Origin: JAKLDO01 sp035354435
GTDB lineage: Bacteria; UBP6; UBA1177
DNA: 28,602 nucleotides
Reading direction: 5' to 3'
Assembly (NCBI GenBank): GCA_035354435.1
Contig: DAOQAY010000021.1
Span: forward strand, 1-28,602
A program made the translations under genes and the position numbers. The notes under the pieces are model-generated. The model ran no database searches. It saw only the letters and a list, made by a program, of their open reading frames with translations, and was not told where the DNA came from. Each line of letters starts with the position of its first letter. Position 1 is the stretch's first letter. Positions 14,707 to 22,030 of the stretch are shown one piece after another.

Positions 14707-15861
14707 ATGACTATGTCAAAAACAAGGCTCTTTTTTCTTTTTGCTTTCTTTGTTTTTGTTTTTTTTACCGGTTGTGACAGCAACAAATCAAAAACGGCTG
14801 GTGATGACAATCAAATTGTGACCGATGATGATTCTGGTGATACTGGCAATACTGGTAATACGGGAAACACGGGAGATACTGGAAATACTGGAGATACAGG
14901 TGACACGGGAAATACGGGCAGCTCATGCGGTGATGCGGTCGTTGATGACGGAGAGACTTGCGATAAAGGTGCGACAGAATGCACTACGCTGTCTTCAGAA
15001 TATACCGGTGGAATTGCTATCTGCAATTCAACTTGTGACGGATGGATTCTGGATGACTGTGACGGCGGAGATACAGGGAATACAGGCGATACAGGGGACA
15101 CGGGAAATACAGGAAATACCGGCTTAGACAAATTCAGTTTTTTTGTTACAAGTCTTGTTGCAATGCAGGAATTATCAAACAATTCACTTGGTTTCGGCGG
15201 CGATCTGAGATATGGCGAGACCGGTGCGGGTGCAGGGCTTCGCGGTGCCGATAAAATATGTGCTGAAATAGCAGAAAGAAGTATGCCGGGGTCTTCCGCA
15301 AAAGAGTGGCACGCTTTTTTAAGTGCTACCACTGACGAAAACGGCAATCAGGTAAATGCGATTGACAGAATAGGAGAAGGTCCGTGGTATGACAGACTCG
15401 GTAGACTATTTGCTCCGGACAAAGCATCGCTTATGTTTGACCGTCCCCAGAACGGAGATCTGACGATCCGTGATGACTTTCCGAATGAATATGGAGTCCC
15501 GAATCATCAGCCTGATCCTACCCAGTCCGAAGTGGACAATCATGATTTTCTCACAGGGACAAATGCATCAGGTCAGCTTTACAGCTCAACGGCAACCTGT
15601 CAGGACTGGACAAGCACAGCAACGAATGTCGGCAAACCGAGAGTCGGGCACTCGTGGCCCAGAACTGGCGGCCCGGGACCTGTAATTATCGCCGCACCTC
15701 CGGGAGGAGATCAGAACATGGCTAACTGGATGTCAGCGCTTGACGAAAAAGGATGCGCTCCCGGAGTACACCTTATTGATGACGGAGCAGGCGTAAATGA
15801 CGGAACTGTAGGTGCCGGTGGCGGTTACGGCGGAATATACTGTTTTGCAATGGAACCATAA
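14707..15861 (+). CDS. DUF1554 lipoprotein with Thr-Gly-Asn/Asp tether
   Basis: The start at ATG 14707 is 9 bases after a G-rich ribosome-binding site (14693-14697). An in-frame upstream start at 14617 would bury the signal peptide and cross the direct repeats. The 384-residue product has a lipobox F-F-T-G-C-D. A tether of T-G-N/T-G-D triplets (about residues 44-72) follows. Next comes a small Cys domain (C-G-D-A-V to T-C-D-G-W-I-L-D-D-C), then a second T-G-N/D run. From about residue 143 to the end is a DUF1554-type domain (PF07588), with F-F-V-T-S, G-A-D-K-I-C, W-H-A-F-L-S, N-A-I-D-R-I-G-E-G-P-W-Y, G-H-S-W-P, G-C-A-P-G-V and G-G-G-Y-G-G-I-Y-C-F. This domain occurs in Leptospira and myxobacterial surface proteins, and its function is not known. 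First gene of the + strand array. Confidence 0.87.
   Translation: MTMSKTRLFFLFAFFVFVFFTGCDSNKSKTAGDDNQIVTDDDSGDTGNTGNTGNTGDTGNTGDTGDTGNTGSSCGDAVVDDGETCDKGATECTTLSSEYTGGIAICNSTCDGWILDDCDGGDTGNTGDTGDTGNTGNTGLDKFSFFVTSLVAMQELSNNSLGFGGDLRYGETGAGAGLRGADKICAEIAERSMPGSSAKEWHAFLSATTDENGNQVNAIDRIGEGPWYDRLGRLFAPDKASLMFDRPQNGDLTIRDDFPNEYGVPNHQPDPTQSEVDNHDFLTGTNASGQLYSSTATCQDWTSTATNVGKPRVGHSWPRTGGPGPVIIAAPPGGDQNMANWMSALDEKGCAPGVHLIDDGAGVNDGTVGAGGGYGGIYCFAMEP
14836..14922 (+). repeat. 9-bp coding repeat (T-G-N/T-G-D tether)
   Basis: About nine imperfect 9-base units encode (N/D)-T-G triplets. A second, shorter run is at about 15067-15123. Such arrays can change length by slippage without shifting frame. 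Confidence 0.8.
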
Positions 15862-15873
15862 GCTGGAGGTCTC

Positions 15874-16899
15874 ATGTTTAAAATAAGATTTTTCTCAATA
15901 ATTTTGATATGTTCGACATTCTTTATGTTCGTTTCATGCGGTGATTCCAAAAATGATACGGCAAATGACAATGAAGCAGCTGATGAGAAGACTACTGCAG
16001 ATAACGAATCACCGGATATCGACTCTGTAAATCTGGATAAAGTTATCGGCGGGTTTGCTGTAAAGCTCAATGCACCTGTTGAAGAAACAGAAACTACACA
16101 GGCAAGAGAAGGATATACTTCTGTTTTCGGCAAGATTTATAACGCTCCCACACCTCAGGCAATAGTCTGGGAAGCCGGAACTGTTTCAGGTGACTGCACA
16201 CTTTACAAACCGAGAGTCCCTTTCTGTGAAACACCTTGCGGCGGTTCTGCAGTCTGTATTGAAGATGATGTTTGTCAGGATTATCCTAAGTCAATGAGTG
16301 CCGGAAATGTTATTGTTCAGGGCATAAAAACATCAGATGACAAAACCGTGTTCACAATGACTCCGGTTTCAAACAACTATCAGTCCGCTGACACCCATCC
16401 CTATCCTGCTTTTGACGAAGGTGACGAAATAATTTTTTCCGCTGCCGGGGATACTGTCAAGAAATTTACAATTGCTTCCAAAGGTGTCGCTCCTCTCAAT
16501 CTTTTGAATGAAACTCTCCCGATAGAAGACGGAGTGCCGTTGTTTCTTACATGGGATAAGCCGTCTGATCAGGAAATTTCATCCATACATGTAAAAATGG
16601 ATATTTCCCACCACGGCGGATCAAAAGGTAAAATTGAATGCGATACAGCTGATGATGGTGAACTTGAACTCGGTGCTGATATTGTGGGAGAACTTGTTGA
16701 CCTTGGTGTTGCAGGATTCCCGACAGTTGTAATTACAAGAGCCGCTGCGGGAAATTATTCAAGCGAGTACGGCATCATAACTCTTACGGTTTCATCCGAA
16801 GTCGAAAAAGAAGTGCTTATTAACGGGCTTGTATCCTGTAACGAAGATGAAGACTGTCCTGAAAATGAGACTTGTCAGGACGACCTTACCTGCAAATAG
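15874..16899 (+). CDS. Cysteine-containing lipoprotein, paralogue of the gene at 19028
   Basis: The 341-residue product has GGAGG 4 bases before ATG 15874. Its signal peptide ends in F-V-S-C-G, a lipobox, followed by an Asn/Asp/Glu tether to about residue 50. A central Cys cluster (G-D-C-T-L-Y to C-x-x-x-C-G-G-S-A-V-C and D-V-C) resembles small EGF-like or Myxococcus-type 'C-x-x-D-x-x-C' modules. Another sits at the extreme C-terminus (C-N-E-D-E-D-C-P-E-N-E-T-C). No catalytic motif is recognised. The closest relation I can see in the window is the lipoprotein at 19028, which has the same G-D-C start of the Cys cluster and S-A-G-x-I/V-x-V. In both cases the next gene encodes a PEP/pyruvate-binding lipoprotein, so they probably work as a pair. 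Confidence 0.75.
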   Translation: MFKIRFFSIILICSTFFMFVSCGDSKNDTANDNEAADEKTTADNESPDIDSVNLDKVIGGFAVKLNAPVEETETTQAREGYTSVFGKIYNAPTPQAIVWEAGTVSGDCTLYKPRVPFCETPCGGSAVCIEDDVCQDYPKSMSAGNVIVQGIKTSDDKTVFTMTPVSNNYQSADTHPYPAFDEGDEIIFSAAGDTVKKFTIASKGVAPLNLLNETLPIEDGVPLFLTWDKPSDQEISSIHVKMDISHHGGSKGKIECDTADDGELELGADIVGELVDLGVAGFPTVVITRAAAGNYSSEYGIITLTVSSEVEKEVLINGLVSCNEDEDCPENETCQDDLTCK

Positions 16900-16908
16900 G
16901 AGCATGAA

Positions 16909-18960
16909 ATGAAATATCTGTCGTTTTTTTTCATATCCGGACTTGTTTTTTTAATTCTATCATGCGGTGATGGATCTAAAAATACCGGAAACGATGATGA
17001 ACAGATCGTGCTGACTGAAGGAAAATGTGTTGTAGCTTCCGAAGAAACCGAGTATTCCAGAACGATAGGGTGTAAAAATGATTTCACGAATCTTTCATCC
17101 GAACCGATGGATTCACTTGTTTCAGGTGCAATGTCGGCAAAAGTAGTCTTTGACACAGCAGATAATGATGCACTTTATTTCCAGAACACAAAATTATTCC
17201 AGATCCATTATGATTTTGTTTCTACCCATCTTTCAGGCAACGGACTTCCGGTTGTGCCGGATCTCGCATCATTCAATACCACTGAATATTTCAGTCCGGA
17301 AAGGAGATTTATACTTGGAGCGATCTCTTTTTATGAAGGACCGCAGATCTGGGCACTCGAATTTTCTCCTTATGACACGGCATCAAGCGAAATGATCTCA
17401 AAACTTTATTATGCAGTTCAAAAGAATTCATATTTCGGACCGGCACTTTATTTTCATCCGACATCCGATGCCATAACTGTTGAAGCGGCAAAACTGCCGG
17501 ATGATATTAAAATTGTGACAACCGATGAAATATATGCAGGAACAGATTATCAGCCGCTCACCGTCGGAATCGGTGTAGGACAGCTTAAATTTATGAATGC
17601 AGCAGATCTGTCTGTTGAATATGTCTCATACAAGGATATCGTGATTCTTGATGAGGCTCCTAATGACATATCTGTCGTTCAGGGGCTGATTACTGAGGAA
17701 TTCCAGACACCGCTCTCACATGTCAATGTTCTTTCCCAGAACCGCGGCACTCCGAACATGGGTCTCAAAGGAGCGATGACAAATGAAAAACTCCGCGCTC
17801 TTGAAGGAAAGATCGTCCAGCTTACGGTATCTGCCGATAAATGGAGCGTTAAAGAAGTGACGACCGCAACTGCTGAAAAGTTCTGGGCTGAACATCTTCC
17901 TGAACCTGTTGTTCTTCCTCCTGTCAACCTTGATCCGAGTGAGATTGTCAATGTTGAAGATGTCACTGAAGAACCAGCCGAAGGAGAAATGCTGATTGAT
18001 AAAATAAAAGAAGCCATAAACGCATACGGCGGAAAAGCGGCACAATATTCACTGCTTACAAAAATAGACGGTGTGCCTGTGAAAAAAGCATTTGCAGTTC
18101 CGATGTATTTCTATTACCAGTTTATGGAAGACAATGGATTTTTTGATGAAATTGACGGATTTCTCACAGATGATTCGTTCAACACAGATTCCGCCACCAG
18201 GGCCCGGAAGCTCACTGTGCTTCGAGAGGAAATGATGGAAGCACCGGTAAGTGAAGAATTTCAGACAAAACTTAAAGCGAAGATCGAAGCCGATTTCAAC
18301 AGCGGAAGCAAGCTCAGATTCAGAACAAGCACAAACAGCGAAGATCTTTACGGTTTTGCATGTGCCGGCTGTTACGAATCGCATTCCGGTGATCCGGCAG
18401 ACTGGGACGATGTGCTTGACGCAATAAAGGAATCTTTCACAAGTGCCTGGCTTTACAGGACTTTTGAAGAAAGGTCATATTACGGTGTCGATCATAAATC
18501 TGTGGGAATGGCACTTCTTGTCCACTATAATTTCCCTGATGAAGAAGCCAACGGTGTTGCTGTGACAAATAATCCGTTCGATTCCACAGGTCTTGACCCT
18601 GCATTTTATGTGAATGTCCAGTACGGCGGAGACATTGAAGTTGTTGCACCACCTGCAGGAGTATACAGCGATCAGTTCCTTTATTATTTCTCGCAGCCTA
18701 ATCAGCCGATTTCCTATATTTCTCATTCAAACCTGATCACGGAAGGAACAACCGTTTTAACAAAAAAGCAGATCTATCAGCTGGGTACTGCACTTGATGC
18801 GATACACAATTATTTTTCGGCAGCTTACGGTCCTGCCTCAGGAAGCAGTGACTGGTATGCAATGGATGTGGAATTTAAATTTGATGATGATGAAAATCCG
18901 GGCGAAGTTCCGGCACTTTACATAAAACAGGCAAGACCTTATCCCGGTAAGGGAATGTAA
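16909..18960 (+). CDS. Lipoprotein with phosphohistidine and PPDK-type ATP-grasp domains (water-dikinase-like order)
   Basis: The 683-residue product has AGGAG (16898-16902) 6 bases before ATG 16909. The signal peptide ends in L-I-L-S-C-G, a lipobox. After about 200 residues of unrecognised sequence comes a swivelling phosphohistidine-like domain with T-P-L-S-H-V-N-V-L-S-Q-N-R-G-T-P-N-M, His271 being the candidate phospho-acceptor. The C-terminal part resembles the PEP/pyruvate-binding ATP-grasp domain (PF01326). It has Y-G-G-K-A-A-Q-Y, R-F-R-T-S-T-N-S-E-D-L with Arg472, C-A-G-C-Y-E-S, N-G-V-A-V-T-N-N-P, M-D-V-E-F and a closing I-K-Q-A-R-P. In PpsA and PPDK the ATP domain is first; here it is last, as in glucan water dikinase. 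An enzyme exported as a lipoprotein would lack cytoplasmic ATP, so substrate and activity are open. Paralogue at 20066. Confidence 0.82.
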   Translation: MKYLSFFFISGLVFLILSCGDGSKNTGNDDEQIVLTEGKCVVASEETEYSRTIGCKNDFTNLSSEPMDSLVSGAMSAKVVFDTADNDALYFQNTKLFQIHYDFVSTHLSGNGLPVVPDLASFNTTEYFSPERRFILGAISFYEGPQIWALEFSPYDTASSEMISKLYYAVQKNSYFGPALYFHPTSDAITVEAAKLPDDIKIVTTDEIYAGTDYQPLTVGIGVGQLKFMNAADLSVEYVSYKDIVILDEAPNDISVVQGLITEEFQTPLSHVNVLSQNRGTPNMGLKGAMTNEKLRALEGKIVQLTVSADKWSVKEVTTATAEKFWAEHLPEPVVLPPVNLDPSEIVNVEDVTEEPAEGEMLIDKIKEAINAYGGKAAQYSLLTKIDGVPVKKAFAVPMYFYYQFMEDNGFFDEIDGFLTDDSFNTDSATRARKLTVLREEMMEAPVSEEFQTKLKAKIEADFNSGSKLRFRTSTNSEDLYGFACAGCYESHSGDPADWDDVLDAIKESFTSAWLYRTFEERSYYGVDHKSVGMALLVHYNFPDEEANGVAVTNNPFDSTGLDPAFYVNVQYGGDIEVVAPPAGVYSDQFLYYFSQPNQPISYISHSNLITEGTTVLTKKQIYQLGTALDAIHNYFSAAYGPASGSSDWYAMDVEFKFDDDENPGEVPALYIKQARPYPGKGM

Positions 18961-18966
18961 ATTTTT

Positions 18967-18994
18967 TTGATAATAAAATTTAGATGTAGATACT
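18967..18994 (+). promoter_or_regulatory. Possible promoter before the second module
   Basis: TTGATA at 18967-18972, a 16-base spacer and GATACT at 18989-18994 resemble a sigma70 promoter. The 67-base spacer is AT-rich and the longest in the array after 14707, which fits a new transcription start for the genes from 19028 onward. Confidence 0.35.
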
Positions 18995-19027
18995 AAATAC
19001 AGCATTTTAATTTTGGGAGAAGATATC

Positions 19028-20059
19028 ATGATGAAAGTAATTATTGCTGTTTTTAGTGTTTTTCTGCTTTCTTTTGCATGTTCCAACACTACCAGTTCAG
19101 GAGATCCGGATAATAGCAACGATCCCGATCTTGATGAAATTGCAGATGAGACAGTCGATGAAACCATTGACGAAACTGTTGACGAAACGACCGATGAAGT
19201 TACAGATGAAGTTACAGATGAAGAAATTCCCGATGATCCGAATAGCGATGCCGGAGAACCTATCCATGGCAGAATAATTCTTCAAAGTTATCCCGAAAGT
19301 GACAAGAATTCTGCAATGATTTCTGCGAACTTTTATGACAAACCGATGAGACTTGATGCTTTTTCACCTTTCCAGCCTTCTTTACAGAAACTTGCCCTTA
19401 AAAAAGGTGACTGCTCAATATTCCTTGCTGACATAAATGCCGCTTGCAATCCTCAGTGCGGATCAGATGAATTCTGCAATGCCGATTCAAAATGTGAGAA
19501 ATTCTCAGTTTCTCAATCAGCCGGAAAGATAACAGTTTCAGATACTTTTACTGAAAAATCTATGGAATACAGCCCTGATGATTATTTTCCTGGATACTAT
19601 GCGGTTGAATTTTCCGCAGAAGGTCTTTATTCGGAAGCCATGATAACCGCTGTTGCAGCAGGAGACACTATCCCTGCATTCACAATGTCGGTCAAAGCTC
19701 CGGAATTTGCAGATATTTCACTTGGCAGTGACTCAAGTGTAAATCTTTATGATGATAAAGATACCGAGATCACATGGACTTCCACCGGCAATGCAGGTGA
19801 AACTGTCATGCTTATCCTGAATGTGGGCTGGCACGGCGCTCCGCCTGAGGCGACTATAATCTGCTCTGCTCCAGATTCAGCAGGAAAAATTACAATTGAC
19901 AAGGAAATATCGACACTTGCTCCAATTGTCGGTGGTGCAGGACTGTTCCCTCACCCGTCATATCTGGTAAAGATCTCAAAAAGATCAGAGATCATTGACA
20001 ATAAAACAATTGAACTCTGGGCAGGTTTTTACTATAACGCATATCCGGTTCATGAGTAA
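19028..20059 (+). CDS. Cysteine-containing lipoprotein, paralogue of the gene at 15874
   Basis: I place the start at ATG 19028, 7 bases after GGGAGA; an upstream TTG at 19013 overlaps the ribosome-binding site. The 343-residue product has the lipobox S-F-A-C-S. A tether of repeated D-E-x-x-D-E-T-V-D-E-T units runs to about residue 75. A central Cys cluster follows (G-D-C-S-I-F, C-N-P-Q-C-G-S-D-E-F-C, S-K-C) and then S-A-G-K-I-T-V. It shares this pattern with the protein at 15874 but lacks the C-terminal Cys motif. No enzymatic signature is visible. The next gene starts 6 bases after its stop and encodes a PEP/pyruvate-binding lipoprotein, repeating the order seen at 15874-18960. Confidence 0.75.
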   Translation: MMKVIIAVFSVFLLSFACSNTTSSGDPDNSNDPDLDEIADETVDETIDETVDETTDEVTDEVTDEEIPDDPNSDAGEPIHGRIILQSYPESDKNSAMISANFYDKPMRLDAFSPFQPSLQKLALKKGDCSIFLADINAACNPQCGSDEFCNADSKCEKFSVSQSAGKITVSDTFTEKSMEYSPDDYFPGYYAVEFSAEGLYSEAMITAVAAGDTIPAFTMSVKAPEFADISLGSDSSVNLYDDKDTEITWTSTGNAGETVMLILNVGWHGAPPEATIICSAPDSAGKITIDKEISTLAPIVGGAGLFPHPSYLVKISKRSEIIDNKTIELWAGFYYNAYPVHE

Positions 20060-20065
20060 AGCAAG

Positions 20066-22006
20066 ATGCGCAATCTATTGACAATACTTTTCTTTTTCAC
20101 AACACTTCTGCTTTTTTCAGGATGTAGTGAAAAAAAGAGTGAAAATTACAAATGTCTGTGGCTTGAAGATACAAGACCCGAGGAAATGGCTGAACTGGGA
20201 TGTCCAGACGACCATGCGGCACTTGCTGGAATTCCTGAATCTTCAGCCCTTCCTGCAAACAAAAGCACATTTTTTGCAATAGAGCGAAACAAAGAAAACA
20301 AAATCCACTTCTTTGATTCCCTGAAATGGAGACATTTTTCTTTTGCAACTGAGAAACTTGAAGGCTACCCAGACCTTTCAGCATTCAATTCAGAAATGTA
20401 CTACAGCCAGACCAGAAGACTTTATCTGGGAACTGTCACTCGCTTTCTTTCTTCAGAAATATATGCTTTTGAGATAGCACCTATTGATAAAGCAAGTCCT
20501 GAAATGATAGAAGAGACATATAAACTCGTAAAAAAGGCTATAAAATGGGATGCCGATCTGCGATATCACCCGACATCCAACGCTCTTGAAATGGAGTCAA
20601 GACTTCCAAAAAATATTCCGATAGTTTATACGAAAGAGCTTTATGAAGGAGCAGAGTTTCAGGGTTTGAATCTTGGAAGAACCATTGGAAAAGTAGTTTT
20701 TATAAATCTCGATGATCTTGAAAGCACTTATATATCAAGGACCGATATAGTTGTTCTCGACCGTGTTCCTAACGACATTCCGGCCTGTGCAGGAATAATA
20801 ACCGCTGAATTTCAGACTCCACTTTCACATGTCAATCTTCTGAGCATCAATCGCGGAACTCCTAACATGGCATACACAAAAGCTCTTGAAGATGAGTCAA
20901 TAAGAGCACTTGAGGGAAAATGGGCGGAACTGGTTGTCAGCTCTGACGGATTCACAATAAAAGCCTCGACAAAAGAAGAAGGCGAAAAATTCTGGGAAGG
21001 GGCAAGACCTCCTGATATTCAGAAACCGGCAATGGATCTGACTGTGAAAGAAATTTTAAATGTAGACGATATCTCAATAGATTCGATACCTTATGCCGGC
21101 GGAAAAGCATCCCATTACGGAGAATTGCGAAAACTTAAAGCAACCATTCCTGTCGAAAAGGCTTTTGTCATTCCGATCTCGTTTTATGTTGATTTCATTA
21201 AAGAAAATAAACTTGACGAAAAAATATCAGCAATGCTTAAAGATGAAAAATTCCAGAATGATGGAATTTATAGAAAGACCGTTCTCGCAAATCTTCGTGA
21301 TCTGATAGAAGCGGCTCCGTTAAATCCCGATTTCGAGCAGTCGGTAAAAGATAAGATCGATATTGAATATCCGGATCAGACCGTCAGGTTCCGTTCAAGT
21401 TCAAATGCCGAAGACCTTGAATCTTTCAATGGTGCAGGACTTTACGAATCAAAAAGCTATAAACCGGGAGACAGTGAAAAAACTCTTGCAAATGCGATCA
21501 GAGCCGTGTGGGCAAGTTTGTGGTCGATGGCGGCATTTGAAGAAAGAGACTGGGCGAGGGTCGATAACGATTCAACCGGAATGGCACTTTTATTCCACAG
21601 AAGTTATCCTGATGATATTGAAATGGCAAATGGTGTGGCAATAACTGCAAATCCATTTGATCCTCCGCCCGGCGGTCAGGCTGCTTATTATGTCAATGTT
21701 CAGAAAGGTGCGATCTCTGTCGCCAATCCTGAACCCGGCGTGACACCTGACTCACTTCTTTACTACAAACCTCCGGCAGGTCAGGGCGAAATGACATATC
21801 TTTCCTTTTCAAGCGAAACAGGGGGAACTGCTGTCATGGAATTTGATGAAATAGTGACTCTTGTCAAGGCATTATATGTCATTCACAACCATTTCCATAA
21901 AATTTACCGGAGTGAACCTTTCGGAATGGATGTTGAATTCAAGCTTATCAATGCTGACAGAAAACTTACAATTAAACAGGCGAGACCATATCCATTTAAG
22001 AATTAG
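20066..22006 (+). CDS. Second lipoprotein with phosphohistidine and PPDK-type ATP-grasp domains
   Basis: The 646-residue product starts at ATG 20066 without a clear ribosome-binding site, so translation probably couples to the upstream gene. Its lipobox is L-F-S-G-C-S. The tether is very short compared with the paralogue at 16909. The phosphohistidine-like block is T-P-L-S-H-V-N-L-L-S-I-N-R-G-T-P-N-M, with His255. The ATP-grasp part keeps A-G-G-K-A-S-H-Y, V-R-F-R-S-S-S-N-A-E-D-L with Arg443, G-A-G-L-Y-E-S, G-M-D-V-E-F-K-L and I-K-Q-A-R-P. The R-S-S-S-N-x-E-D-L and G-A-G-L-Y-x-S pattern is closer to the plant glucan water dikinase nucleotide domain than is that of the 16909 copy, so this may be the more active paralogue. 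Substrate and phosphate donor outside the cytoplasm are unknown. It lies 24 bases before the HlyD-like gene. Confidence 0.82.
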   Translation: MRNLLTILFFFTTLLLFSGCSEKKSENYKCLWLEDTRPEEMAELGCPDDHAALAGIPESSALPANKSTFFAIERNKENKIHFFDSLKWRHFSFATEKLEGYPDLSAFNSEMYYSQTRRLYLGTVTRFLSSEIYAFEIAPIDKASPEMIEETYKLVKKAIKWDADLRYHPTSNALEMESRLPKNIPIVYTKELYEGAEFQGLNLGRTIGKVVFINLDDLESTYISRTDIVVLDRVPNDIPACAGIITAEFQTPLSHVNLLSINRGTPNMAYTKALEDESIRALEGKWAELVVSSDGFTIKASTKEEGEKFWEGARPPDIQKPAMDLTVKEILNVDDISIDSIPYAGGKASHYGELRKLKATIPVEKAFVIPISFYVDFIKENKLDEKISAMLKDEKFQNDGIYRKTVLANLRDLIEAAPLNPDFEQSVKDKIDIEYPDQTVRFRSSSNAEDLESFNGAGLYESKSYKPGDSEKTLANAIRAVWASLWSMAAFEERDWARVDNDSTGMALLFHRSYPDDIEMANGVAITANPFDPPPGGQAAYYVNVQKGAISVANPEPGVTPDSLLYYKPPAGQGEMTYLSFSSETGGTAVMEFDEIVTLVKALYVIHNHFHKIYRSEPFGMDVEFKLINADRKLTIKQARPYPFKN

Positions 22007-22030
22007 TAATCGTTATAGGGACTTACTTCA

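Noticed and set aside
14836..14922. CRISPR-like short repeat array
   Set aside because: The units are 9 bp without spacers and lie in frame inside a lipoprotein gene as a T-G-N/D tether.
16909..22006. Cytoplasmic phosphoenolpyruvate synthase or pyruvate phosphate dikinase
   Set aside because: Both proteins have lipoprotein signal peptides, the domain order is reversed, and the PEP-binding TIM barrel is absent.
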